Assembly: GCA_965205525.1 (NCBI GenBank)
Contig: OZ242171.1
Location: 1,364,001 to 1,428,000, forward strand
Reading direction: 5' to 3'
From: G965205525 sp965205525
GTDB lineage: Bacteria; Pseudomonadota; Gammaproteobacteria; JABABF01
Length of the DNA stretch: 64,000 nt
Shown: in pieces, positions 7,354-15,548 of the stretch
Layout: every line of letters begins with the position of its first letter
Numbering within the stretch: position 1 is the stretch's first letter
Program-made: the position numbers and the translations under genes
The notes under the pieces: model-generated
What the model was told of the DNA's origin: nothing
What the model saw: the letters and a program-made list of their open reading frames with translations, nothing else
Databases searched by the model: none

Positions 7354-10299
7354 GTGAAAAGATTGCTTATTAACGCCGCATTCCCAGACGAGCTGCGCAT
7401 CGCTCAGGTTGAAGACAGGGGAGGCCTGCGCAACTTGGAAGTGGAAGATCTGTCCGACTCCCGGCTGCAAAACAGCCTGTACAAGGCCCGGGTAGTCGAC
7501 CTCAGCACCAACTTGGAAGCTGCTTTCGTGGATTTCGGCGAGGAGCGAAACGGCTTTTTGCCGCTGAAAAATATTGCCGAAGAGTACTACAGCCATCTGC
7601 CGGAAGGCGCGCGCAGCATCCAGGATGTGCTGAACGCGGGGGACGATATCATCGTGCAAGTGAAGGTTGACAAAAGCGAGCACGAGAACAAAGGCGCTCT
7701 GCTCACCACCATTGTCAGCCTGCCCGGCAACTATCTGGTGCTGCATCCCAACGCCCCGGGAATCAGCCTGCCGCGCAATTTCAGCGGCGATGACCGCAGT
7801 GATGCGCGGGTGCTGATGGAGCGCCTGCGCCTGCCGCAGGGCATGGGCGTGATCCTTCGCTCTCAAGGGCTGCGGCAGGATGTCTCTGTACTGCAGGAGG
7901 AGCTGGACCTGCTGGCAGGACTGTGGAGCCAAGTGCAAACTGCCGCCGCTGACTGCCCGGCCCCCACCCTGCTTCTGCACGAGCCAGTCGTGCTGTTTCG
8001 CATCCTGCGTGATTACCTGGACGACCGCATAGATGAGATCATCGTAGATACGCACAAGGCACACCGCTCTGTGCTGACTTGGGTCCATAATTTCAAGCCG
8101 TCTTACGAGGATCGGGTCGTCCTGTACGAAGAGTCCCTGCCCCTGTTCACCCGCTACCAGGTGGAAGAGGATGCCCAGTGCATCTACGAAAGGCAGGCCC
8201 CCCTGGCCTCGGGGGGCTCCCTGGTCATTGACCATACCGAGGCGATGACCACCATAGATGTGAACTCCGGCTCCGCTCAGGGGCGGGACATGGAGGATAC
8301 CGCCTTCCGAACCAACTTGGAGGCAGCGGATGAAATCGCGCGTCAATTGCGCCTGCGGGATATCGGCGGGCAAATTGTCATTGACTTCATTGACATGAAG
8401 TCTGAAGACAACCGCAAGCGGGTAAACAAGCGGTTTCAGGATGCCCTGCGAAGCGATCATGCGCGCCCGAATATAGGAGAAATTTCTGACTTTGGCCTGC
8501 TCTCCATGACCCGCAAGCGGATGCGTCCCTCGGTGGGAGATGCCTATACAGAGGCATGCCCCCACTGTAATGGCTGGGGCCGGCAGCGCACCGGAAAATC
8601 CTTGGCCATGTCTGTACTGCGCCGATTGGAGATGGAAGCGTCCAAACCGGGCACTGTGGAAATCGTGGCGCTGGTGTCGGTGGAGCTCAGCAACTTCCTG
8701 TTCAACGAGTACCGTCGCAGCCTGATGGCCATTGAGCGGTATTTTAATGTCAGCATGGTGGTGATCCCGAGCGTGCATATATCAGGTTCGCGCTACAAGC
8801 TGCACCGCCACAGCAAGCGCACTTCCGACACAGACCTGGGAGAGCAGGCCAAGCGCTCACATACCGATAGAGAGCTGCAAAAAAGTCTCAACAGACAGCA
8901 GCGCATGGCGCGCCCGGCGAGACGGCCAGTATTGCAGCACCCCCACGACGGGGGCATCGCCGAGGGCACTTCGCAGCGTGCTGCCAGCCCTGCCCGCCGA
9001 CGCGGTTTTCTCTCCCTTTTCACTTCCGGCCGAGACCGCGGCGGGGATGCCGAAGCCGGCCCCAGGGGGAGACAGGGAGACAGGAGGAAACCGGCATCAG
9101 GCTCTCTGCTGCGTAGAATCTTTGGCCTAGGAGAAAACAAAACAGAAACGGTCGGAGAAAGCGACCGGCGCACTGACAGGGACAGGACCGCCGGCAGGAG
9201 ACAACAGCGCCCCCCGAGGCAAGCTCGCGCTTCAAGGGATGGCGGCGGTCGGCAGCGAAACCGGCAGCGACAGCCTTGGGGGCGCGAGCGCAGCGGTCAG
9301 GATGCCCGGGAAGAAAATACCAGAGGAGAGCAGAGGCAGCAGAGGCAGCAAAGGCAGCGGCAACGCCAGGACAGCGGCACTGGCCGCCCACCGAGGCAGC
9401 CACGCTCTGAAAGCAGTGGCGCGCCCAGAAGAGAGGACAGGTCTCGGTCGCAGCGGCCGCCTCGGCAGCCTGCTGCGCCGAGACCGCAGCAAAGTCAGGA
9501 CCAAGGTTCACCAGGACTGCGCCGCCCCCCGCAAGATGAGGCGACGAGACGGCAGAACCTGCCCCCCGCTTCTGAGGAGGGGAAAGTCAGTGATAACTTC
9601 TATCTGCGTCGCCGGGGGCACGCTCCGGAGGAGGGGAACACCGCCCCGCCACGCCCGCCGAGAGAGCGAGGGCCAACGCACCCCGAGCACCCCTCTTCCG
9701 AGCAGGAAAAGGTCAGTGATAACTTCTATCTGCGCCGCCGGGGGCGTGCTCCGGAGGAAGGGAACCCCGCCACGCCACGCCCCCCGGGAGAGCGGGGACC
9801 TATGCGCCCCGAAAGGCAGAGAGCAACCCCCGCTTCCGAGCAGGGTACCGGCCGGGTTACCCCGGGCCGCCGGATGCGCGCCCCCGACGAGGGGACATCC
9901 GCCCCGGCCCATCCCCCGGGAGGAGAGCGGGGACCTATGCGCCCCGAAAGGCAGAGAGCAACCCCCGCTTCCGAGCAGGGTACCGGCCGGGTTACCCCGG
10001 GCCGCCGGATGCGCGCCCCCGACGAGGGGACATCCGCCCCGGCCCACCCCCCGGGAGAGCGGGGGACAGCGCAGCCCAAAGACCAGCGCCCGGCAAAAAG
10101 AGCAGCCCCGGCGGCGGGGGGACGCTTCGCCAACGACCCGCGCCGGAATGCAGGACAGAGAGAAAAGCTGGAGATACAGACCGAGCAATTGCCAGAGCCC
10201 GGCAGGAGCAGCGAGGGCACTCCACCCCGGCAGCATAGCCCGGCACCGCCTGCACCCCCGGTGCAGCGGGCTCCGAATGACCCGCGCGGTTTAAAATAA
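7354..10299 (+). CDS. rne: Ribonuclease E
   Basis: Endoribonuclease that starts most mRNA decay and matures rRNA and tRNA, and normally scaffolds the degradosome at the inner membrane. I chose the GTG start because it gives VKRLLINA, matching the family N-terminus MKRMLINA, and a CAGGAGA ribosome-binding site sits 6-7 nt before it. An S1 domain spans about residues 36-117. The catalytic Mg-binding aspartates are D302 (TTIDVNSG) and D344 (VIDFIDMKS). The Zn-link is CPHC at 402-405. All match E. coli positions 303, 346 and 404-407 closely. After about residue 520 the protein is a low-complexity Arg/Pro/Gln-rich tail with tandem repeats, as expected for a fast-evolving scaffold region. Length is 981 residues, near the family norm. 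Confidence 0.97.
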   Translation: MKRLLINAAFPDELRIAQVEDRGGLRNLEVEDLSDSRLQNSLYKARVVDLSTNLEAAFVDFGEERNGFLPLKNIAEEYYSHLPEGARSIQDVLNAGDDIIVQVKVDKSEHENKGALLTTIVSLPGNYLVLHPNAPGISLPRNFSGDDRSDARVLMERLRLPQGMGVILRSQGLRQDVSVLQEELDLLAGLWSQVQTAAADCPAPTLLLHEPVVLFRILRDYLDDRIDEIIVDTHKAHRSVLTWVHNFKPSYEDRVVLYEESLPLFTRYQVEEDAQCIYERQAPLASGGSLVIDHTEAMTTIDVNSGSAQGRDMEDTAFRTNLEAADEIARQLRLRDIGGQIVIDFIDMKSEDNRKRVNKRFQDALRSDHARPNIGEISDFGLLSMTRKRMRPSVGDAYTEACPHCNGWGRQRTGKSLAMSVLRRLEMEASKPGTVEIVALVSVELSNFLFNEYRRSLMAIERYFNVSMVVIPSVHISGSRYKLHRHSKRTSDTDLGEQAKRSHTDRELQKSLNRQQRMARPARRPVLQHPHDGGIAEGTSQRAASPARRRGFLSLFTSGRDRGGDAEAGPRGRQGDRRKPASGSLLRRIFGLGENKTETVGESDRRTDRDRTAGRRQQRPPRQARASRDGGGRQRNRQRQPWGRERSGQDAREENTRGEQRQQRQQRQRQRQDSGTGRPPRQPRSESSGAPRREDRSRSQRPPRQPAAPRPQQSQDQGSPGLRRPPQDEATRRQNLPPASEEGKVSDNFYLRRRGHAPEEGNTAPPRPPRERGPTHPEHPSSEQEKVSDNFYLRRRGRAPEEGNPATPRPPGERGPMRPERQRATPASEQGTGRVTPGRRMRAPDEGTSAPAHPPGGERGPMRPERQRATPASEQGTGRVTPGRRMRAPDEGTSAPAHPPGERGTAQPKDQRPAKRAAPAAGGRFANDPRRNAGQREKLEIQTEQLPEPGRSSEGTPPRQHSPAPPAPPVQRAPNDPRGLK
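9566..10065 (+). repeat. Tandem repeats in the RNase E C-terminal tail
   Basis: Two units of 126 bp, each containing VSDNFYLRRRG and APEEGN, are followed by two near-identical units of about 135 bp containing TGRVTPGRRMRAPDEGTS and RGPMRPERQRA. All four share an RRRG/GRRMRAP-E-G core, so they look like one degenerating family. Periods are multiples of three and keep the frame. Confidence 0.9.
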
Positions 10300-10305
10300 T
10301 ATAAT
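10277..10305 (+). promoter_or_regulatory. Promoter for tRNA-Ser at the end of rne
   Basis: A consensus TATAAT (10300-10305) starts one base after the rne stop codon. It is preceded at 17 bp by ATGACC (4 of 6 matches to TTGACA), which lies inside the last rne codons. The -10 ends 13 nt before the tRNA 5' end, so the tRNA probably has its own start as well as read-through from rne. Confidence 0.6.
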
Positions 10306-10318
10306 CCCCTCTCTCTTC

Positions 10319-10409
10319 GGAGGGGTGGCAGAGCGGTTGAATGCAGCGGTCTTGAAAACCGCCGAGCCCCCTGCGGGCTCCGAGAGTTCGAATCTCTCCC
10401 CCTCCGCCA
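10319..10409 (+). tRNA. tRNA-Ser (anticodon TGA)
   Basis: A 91-nt class II tRNA. The acceptor GGAGGGG pairs with CCCCTCC, the anticodon stem GCGGT/ACCGC encloses TGA, and a long variable arm of about 20 nt (GAGCCC..GGGCTC) is typical of serine tRNAs. The T loop is TTCGAAT, the discriminator G, and CCA is encoded. It sits 19 nt after rne and 22 nt before the pterin dehydratase gene. Confidence 0.97.
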
Positions 10410-10431
10410 TATTTGCAGCAGGAGAAATACC

Positions 10432-10734
10432 ATGGCGATTTCCAAACTTTCTGCAGATGAAATTCAGTCCCGTCTGGGGGGGCTGCCCGACTGGTCCCTT
10501 GAGGGCGAGCATCTGCACCGGCGTTTTGTCTTTCAGAACTTCGTCGCCGCTTTCGGTTTTATGAGCCAAGTCGCGCTGCTGGCAGAAAGAGCCGACCATC
10601 ATCCGGAGTGGTCCAACACCTACAAGACAGTGGATATTCGCCTCAGCACTCACGAGGCAGGGGGGATCAGCCTGCGGGATTTTGAGCTGGCCGCCGCCAT
10701 CAATGCAATCCTCACCCGGCAGCAGCCCTCTTAA
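10432..10734 (+). CDS. phhB: Pterin-4a-carbinolamine dehydratase (PhhB/PCD family)
   Basis: Small cytosolic enzyme (100 residues, family size) that dehydrates 4a-hydroxytetrahydrobiopterin so the cofactor of aromatic amino acid hydroxylases can be recycled. The signature HHPEW (about residues 60-64) is present, followed by NTYKTVDIRLSTHEAGGIS, which matches the active-site histidines and the conserved strand. A CAGGAGA ribosome-binding site precedes the ATG. No phenylalanine hydroxylase gene is adjacent. The family is also found without one, so the physiological substrate here is open. Confidence 0.93.
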   Translation: MAISKLSADEIQSRLGGLPDWSLEGEHLHRRFVFQNFVAAFGFMSQVALLAERADHHPEWSNTYKTVDIRLSTHEAGGISLRDFELAAAINAILTRQQPS

Positions 10735-10760
10735 TCGTCCCTGTCTGCCCAGGACAGTTT

Positions 10761-11774
10761 TTACAAAGAGCGGTCTGCTCCCGACAAGCCTGCCGCCCCA
10801 GTGCCCTGGGAGCAATACCAATTCCAGTACCATTCCACAGTTCTTCCGAGCCCCTCTTCCAAGGTAACCCGGGGGCGATAGCCCAAAGCGGAAAGCTTGG
10901 AGATGTCCGGACAGCGCCTGGGGGTTCCCCCGGGACGCAGCGGACCGGGCTTGACACGAAGGTCAATCTCCAAGATTTTCCCGATCATTTCAATCAGCGC
11001 AGAGATAGGGATTTCCTCCTGGCAGCCCAAGTGATAGATCTCCCCCGGGGCACCCTCCTCACCGGCTATGCGAAAGCCCGCTGCCGCATCATCAATGCAG
11101 CAGAAAGCCCGGGTCTCCCCCCCTTCTCCCTGGATGGGAAGATCTATGGCACCGCCCTTCCTGCCTCCTGACAACTCGTAGATCTTGGCGATGACCTCCG
11201 GGATCACATGGGCAAAACCCATGTCGGGGCCATAGATATTGTGGGGACGCACGATGATGCCCTCAAGACCTCGGCGCCCGGCGAAGTGCAGGGTGAGAAG
11301 CTCCCCCGCAATCTTGCCGCCCCCGTAGCTGAACCGAGGGTTGGTCACATCCGGGATCATGAGGCGCTCGGTCTCCCGGGTGGGCACATGGGTCGGCTGA
11401 TTGTAGGTCTCGCTTGTGGAAGCGAAAATCAGGCGCTTCGCCCGGGCGGCGAGGGCGGCTTCAATCACGTTGAAAGTGCCCTTGATACCGACCTCAAGCA
11501 CATCGTCCGGACGCTCGTAGAAAAATCGGGTGCCGTTAATAAAGGCCAGGTGCCAGACCGTCTCGCACCCTTCGGCAGCTTCCCGGACCCGGGCAAAATC
11601 ACGGACATCACCCGACACTGCGTCTAACCCCTCGCCCAGATTGGCCAGGCGCTCGGGGCGCCCCCGGGAATAATCATCAATAATCCGAACCTGCTGCCCC
11701 GCTGCCAAGAGCTCTCGGACCAGGGCAGCGCCGATAAACCCCCCGCCGCCGGTTACAAGGTGCTTAGCCGGCAT
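10761..11774 (-). CDS. NAD-dependent sugar-nucleotide epimerase/dehydratase
   Basis: Extended short-chain dehydrogenase (337 residues). The Rossmann motif VTGGGGFIG follows the start, STSETY supplies the Ser/Thr of the active site, and YGGGK is the catalytic YxxxK. HNIYGPDMG and the C-terminal PRRCPDISKLSALGYRPR are typical of UDP-glucuronate / UDP-GlcNAc epimerases and decarboxylases. The start MPAKHLVTG was chosen because upstream residues read into the previous gene. It begins 4 bp after the sugar dehydrogenase stop, so the pair probably supplies an oxidised, epimerised or decarboxylated sugar for a surface glycan. Substrate is not determined. Confidence 0.85.
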   Translation of the reverse strand: MPAKHLVTGGGGFIGAALVRELLAAGQQVRIIDDYSRGRPERLANLGEGLDAVSGDVRDFARVREAAEGCETVWHLAFINGTRFFYERPDDVLEVGIKGTFNVIEAALAARAKRLIFASTSETYNQPTHVPTRETERLMIPDVTNPRFSYGGGKIAGELLTLHFAGRRGLEGIIVRPHNIYGPDMGFAHVIPEVIAKIYELSGGRKGGAIDLPIQGEGGETRAFCCIDDAAAGFRIAGEEGAPGEIYHLGCQEEIPISALIEMIGKILEIDLRVKPGPLRPGGTPRRCPDISKLSALGYRPRVTLEEGLGRTVEWYWNWYCSQGTGAAGLSGADRSL

Positions 11775-11778
11775 GTCT

Positions 11779-13038
11779 TTAGTGTCCAGCCAAAGCGCCA
11801 GCGCGGTAGAAGATTTTTTTAATGCCGCCCACGTTCCAGATATCCACCACCCAGGTTTCCGGGCTGTCGGCGGCAATTTGCTCCAGCACGGCATGATAGC
11901 CGTCGTGATCCGCCAGCATGAACACGCAGCCGGCCCCTCGGCAGGCATCCTCTGCGCTCCAATTCTTCACCACCCCGTTGCCCGCATCGGGGATCGGGTC
12001 CGGCAGGTTGTGATCGCTGATGCGCAGCTCCTTCGGCAGTTCTCGCTGAAGGTGACGCACCAGCTTGGGCGCCAGGCTGTCACGAGTATCGTCGCAGTTG
12101 CGCTTGAAGGTGTAGCCCAGGATGGCGATGGTCTGATCGTGATAGGAGGCGCGCTTTTTCTGATTCTGCATCAGGAGCATCGGTGTGTACTCGTTTATTT
12201 TCCATGCGGACAGCAGCAAGTCTGGATACGGGCTCCACTCGTTGATCATGCCAAAATCCTTGCGCAGACAGCTTCCCGCAGCTAAGCCCGGCATCTCAAT
12301 GGAAGCCCGGGGATATTTGTAGTTCGCCATGTGGCGAAGCTCGTGGATATCCGCTCCGAAATTCTCCGCCACCAGAAAGAACTGGTTGGCAATGGCAAAA
12401 TTGATATAGCGGGCCGAATTGTTAAACAGCTTGACCAGCTCTGCGCCCACGAAATTGGTGTGCAGAATCTCCGGCGCAAGGTTTGAAAAAACCTTGGCGA
12501 TCGCCTCGCGGCTGAGATCGTCCTCGGTGCCGACAATCTGGGGCAGCAGACGCAGCTCCTCATAAGCATGGCCCTCCGCAATGCGTTCGGGGCAGAAGGC
12601 CAGTGCAATATCGGCGCCGATCTTTAGGGCGGTGTTCTGCTCCAGCCATTTGCGCACATAGGTGGTGGTGCCCGGGGCCACGGTGCTGCGCAGGCAGATA
12701 AGCTGACCCGGGCGCAGATGCCCGACAATCTGGCTGAGCACCCTTCGCACCTGGCTGATATCACTTTCTATGTGGCTCATCAATGGGGTGCCCACTGTAA
12801 TTACGATGGCCCGTGAATCGGCGATGACCGGGGGCTCCTCCATGACCCGAAAGGTGCGCTTGGCTATCAGCTCTTCATAGCCGGGCTCGGCAAAGGGCAT
12901 TCTGCCAGCATTGATCGCCTCCCGAGTCTCTTCATGCACATCAAGGCCGACCGCCTTCAGGCCGGCATCCATGAAGCTCAGCCCCAGCGGCAGACCGACC
13001 CGCCCGGTGCCCACGATGCACACATCATATTTAAACAT
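11779..13038 (-). CDS. Nucleotide-sugar dehydrogenase (UDP-glucose/GDP-mannose dehydrogenase family)
   Basis: NAD-dependent four-electron oxidation of a nucleotide sugar to a uronic acid. The 419-residue product starts MFKYDVCIVGTGRVGLPLG (Rossmann dinucleotide motif). Family features include VGTPL near residue 85, STVAPGTT, CPERIAEG, VKLFNN and the catalytic cysteine in AAGSCLRKD (family GGSCFPKD or similar). The C-terminal domain has ILGYTFKRNCDDTRDS, the usual GxxFKxxTDDxRxS element. It overlaps the upstream MBL-fold gene by 8 bp. The active-site loop is closer to UGD than to the WecC type, but I would not fix the substrate. Confidence 0.9.
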   Translation of the reverse strand: MFKYDVCIVGTGRVGLPLGLSFMDAGLKAVGLDVHEETREAINAGRMPFAEPGYEELIAKRTFRVMEEPPVIADSRAIVITVGTPLMSHIESDISQVRRVLSQIVGHLRPGQLICLRSTVAPGTTTYVRKWLEQNTALKIGADIALAFCPERIAEGHAYEELRLLPQIVGTEDDLSREAIAKVFSNLAPEILHTNFVGAELVKLFNNSARYINFAIANQFFLVAENFGADIHELRHMANYKYPRASIEMPGLAAGSCLRKDFGMINEWSPYPDLLLSAWKINEYTPMLLMQNQKKRASYHDQTIAILGYTFKRNCDDTRDSLAPKLVRHLQRELPKELRISDHNLPDPIPDAGNGVVKNWSAEDACRGAGCVFMLADHDGYHAVLEQIAADSPETWVVDIWNVGGIKKIFYRAGALAGH

Positions 13039-13690
13039 GGGTTTGCCCTGAAGCATGGCGCACGAAGGGGTTTTCCCGCAGCTCCTCGCCGATGGTGGTG
13101 GGAAGGCCATGACCGGTGATCACCCGGGCATCCTCGTCCAAGGTGTACAGCCTCTCCTGTATTGATTTTTCAATCTGCGTGAAACTGCCGCCCGGCAAGT
13201 CTGTGCGTCCCACCGAGCGCTGGAACAGGGTGTCCCCCGCCAATAGCAGCTTGTGGGGAGCAAACCAGAAACTCATAGAGCCAGGGGTATGCCCGGGGGT
13301 ATGCAGGGCGACACCGGAGCAGCAGTGCAGGTCTTCATCGTCCTGCAGCCAGCGGTCCGGGGGCGGAAGAGAGACCTCGGGAATGCCGAACATGCGACAC
13401 TGCTCCTGCACCATATCCCACAGGAAGATGTCATCTCTATGCAGAAAGATCGGCGCACCGGTGGCCTCCCGTATCTCCCCGGCGGCCAGGATATGGTCCA
13501 GATGCGCGTGGGTATGAATAATCCCCTGCAGAATCAGGTTCTCCTCTTCCAGCGTCTTTAGAATGCGCCCGGCATCGCCGCCCGGGTCCACCACCACTGC
13601 CTTGCGGCTCACCGAGTCCCCCAGAATGCTGCAATTGCACTGCAGCGGACCCACCGGGAACCAATGATGAACGAGCTTCTCCCCGCTCAT
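13031..13690 (-). CDS. MBL-fold metallo-hydrolase (glyoxalase II-like, YcbL type)
   Basis: Zinc hydrolase of 219 residues. The metal motif HTHAHLDH lies at about 59-66, followed by HTPGHTPGS, AGDTLF..SVGRTDLPGGS and GHGLPTT, which together match the short hydroxyacylglutathione hydrolase-like group. The start MSGEKL forms an ATGA overlap with the upstream dUTPase stop, and the 3' end overlaps the sugar dehydrogenase start, so the three are translationally coupled. Substrate unknown; thioester hydrolysis is the best guess from family. Confidence 0.9.
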   Translation of the reverse strand: MSGEKLVHHWFPVGPLQCNCSILGDSVSRKAVVVDPGGDAGRILKTLEEENLILQGIIHTHAHLDHILAAGEIREATGAPIFLHRDDIFLWDMVQEQCRMFGIPEVSLPPPDRWLQDDEDLHCCSGVALHTPGHTPGSMSFWFAPHKLLLAGDTLFQRSVGRTDLPGGSFTQIEKSIQERLYTLDEDARVITGHGLPTTIGEELRENPFVRHASGQTHV

Positions 13691-14370
13691 GATTGCGCCG
13701 CCGACAGGGCCTGATACCGGACCTCCAGCGCCTCCTCCAACCGGCGGCGAAAATCCGGGTCGCCAGCATCGTATCCCGCCATAATCTCTTCTAGATGAAG
13801 GTTGTCCTCCCGCCCTCCCCATTCCTTGCGGTAGCTGCCGTCTTGGTAGCCGTGGCGCTGGCGAAAAAGATTGAGCACATTTTTGCCGATATAGCGGGCA
13901 TACAGGCCGTCAAAATCCAGGCCGGCCGCCTGGTTCAGAGAGCAGAACAGGGGTACAGAAAAAGAGTGGCGGCGAAGCACATGCAGCGCCAAGGCTTCCG
14001 CAGCCTCCGGCACAGCGGGGGGGGATAGCGCCGCCGGGGTCAAGAAAGCAGCGGCCGCTGTCCTCCCGGCGGCATCTCGCCCCTCTTGTGCCAAGAGAGC
14101 GCTCAGCCCGAAATGCCAGATGTCCACCACCTCCAGACGCAGCTGCTCTATGTCCATCTCCTGCCGCCGCCACCATTTCCAGTCACAGTGCTCTAAAAGC
14201 TCTGCACACTCCAGCCACAAGGCGCGGTGCCAAGCGTAGCCCTGCTCCTTCCATTCCGGGTGCACTGTGGTGTTCATCTCTTCCTGCAGGTCCAGCATGA
14301 CTTGCATGCGGGGAAGCAAGCCATCTCTCCCCTCTGCTTTGGCCAGCTTTGCAGAGGAGGCTCGGAGCAC
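13687..14370 (-). CDS. Dimeric (all-alpha) dUTP diphosphatase-like protein
   Basis: Predicted to hydrolyse dUTP to dUMP, keeping uracil out of DNA and feeding dTMP synthesis. The 227-residue protein has the helical NTP-pyrophosphatase signature WHRALWLECAELLEH, then DWKWWRRQEMD and LRLEVVDIWHF, supplying the ExxE and ExxD metal ligands of the dUTPase_2 family (Leishmania, Campylobacter, phages). This is not the trimeric Dut common in Gammaproteobacteria. GTG start with a GAGG-like site 5-8 nt upstream. It sits 2 bp after the DUF4340 gene. Confidence 0.85.
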   Translation of the reverse strand: MLRASSAKLAKAEGRDGLLPRMQVMLDLQEEMNTTVHPEWKEQGYAWHRALWLECAELLEHCDWKWWRRQEMDIEQLRLEVVDIWHFGLSALLAQEGRDAAGRTAAAAFLTPAALSPPAVPEAAEALALHVLRRHSFSVPLFCSLNQAAGLDFDGLYARYIGKNVLNLFRQRHGYQDGSYRKEWGGREDNLHLEEIMAGYDAGDPDFRRRLEEALEVRYQALSAAQS

Positions 14371-14372
14371 GC

Positions 14373-15548
14373 TCAGCCCTCTTCCTTCAGCACATCTTCG
14401 GTATTTAATTTAAAACCATTAAAGTCTTCAATATCAATCTGATATACCCAGGGCGCATGCAGGGTTTCAAGCTGCTCTCGCTCCGCTGCCGCCGCTGCGG
14501 TGTCCGGCAGCAATTCTTTGGCGGGAGCTGATACGGCCTCCCCGATAACCGGCACCGCCAGCACAGGCGGTGCATCCGTGTCGGCGGCAGCTTGCCCGGC
14601 ATCCTCTCCGGCCGCCGGAGCAGTCCTCCCGGGGACGGCCTCCAGGCTAAAGCCAAGGCGCAGGAGGACCTGCCCTGACTCCTCTCCCGCTTGCGGCTCC
14701 TGCTGGGCCAGCTCCGCCGTGATGCCGAGACCGTTGAAGCAGACGAAGCTTGCCGTTACCGCCGCCTGCCCGGGAAACTCCGCCTCCTCGGCGGGGGAAA
14801 GCCCGGTAAAGGACAGAGATTGCAGGAGAGCGCCGTATTTGTCCAAGGCATCCTCCTCGTCCAGTTCCCGCCCGTCTGGCATATTTTCCAGCTGCAGGTG
14901 CTGCTCTTCGGGGCTCTCCCGGTACAGCCTGTAGCGCTCCGCCGGCCCGCTATCAAGGCGAACTTCGCGAATCCGCTCGTAGGGGATTTCAAGCAGGGGC
15001 TGCCGCAGCCATTCCCAGGCTTCAAAGGGAACATCCGGCAGACGGCGGTCCACCAGCCAGCTCTGGTTTTCACCGCTCTTGCGCACATACTGACCGCTGC
15101 GGGAGGCCGCTTCATCGCCGAACAGGATGTCGGCCAGCACTCTCTTTCCCGCCCCTGCGAGGCGGATCTGCAGAGCCCCTCCCTGCTCCTCGGAGGGCTC
15201 GCTAAGGCCCAGCTCTGAGTGGTACTCCGGATTGGCGGTCTTCGCCTCTTCCAACTCCATTTCAACGAGGGTGCCGAGCAGCTCCGACAGCTTGCCTAAA
15301 TCCGCCGGGTAGCCCTCGTAGCCGATCACATTCCAATCCTCTCCGGCACGGTACAGGAAAATGGGCTGTTCGCCGGCGTACAGCACCTCCACTTCCTGCA
15401 GCTCGCCCGACTGCTCCTCCAGACCGGGCAGGAGCAGCTCCCCGGTCCCCAGCTGCTGCCGGCCCGCAGAGCCGCGCTCAAACACCACCGCCAGGCCCAC
15501 CGCCAGCAGGGCCAGCACCAGGAGGGTCAGAAACAGGCCGCGACTCAT
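14373..15548 (-). CDS. DUF4340 domain-containing membrane-anchored protein
   Basis: A 391-residue protein with an N-terminal transmembrane or signal-anchor segment (residues about 5-23) followed by a soluble, acidic extracytoplasmic region. The pattern EDWNVIGYEGYPADLGKLSELLGTLVEMELEEAKT, followed by YHSELGL, is the DUF4340 hallmark: a repeated fold often encoded beside GldG-type proteins. Its first codon overlaps the GldG-like stop (ATGA), fixing it as the fourth member of that exporter module. Function is not known; a periplasmic partner of the ABC module is inferred. Confidence 0.85.
   Translation of the reverse strand: MSRGLFLTLLVLALLAVGLAVVFERGSAGRQQLGTGELLLPGLEEQSGELQEVEVLYAGEQPIFLYRAGEDWNVIGYEGYPADLGKLSELLGTLVEMELEEAKTANPEYHSELGLSEPSEEQGGALQIRLAGAGKRVLADILFGDEAASRSGQYVRKSGENQSWLVDRRLPDVPFEAWEWLRQPLLEIPYERIREVRLDSGPAERYRLYRESPEEQHLQLENMPDGRELDEEDALDKYGALLQSLSFTGLSPAEEAEFPGQAAVTASFVCFNGLGITAELAQQEPQAGEESGQVLLRLGFSLEAVPGRTAPAAGEDAGQAAADTDAPPVLAVPVIGEAVSAPAKELLPDTAAAAAEREQLETLHAPWVYQIDIEDFNGFKLNTEDVLKEEG

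Noticed and set aside
7117..8778. Long minus-strand frame opposite rne
   Set aside because: It is fully antisense to the conserved RNase E catalytic domain; it arises from high GC at third codon positions.
9508..10236. Minus-strand frames with Gly/Arg repeats opposite the rne tail
   Set aside because: They only mirror the tandem repeats of rne.
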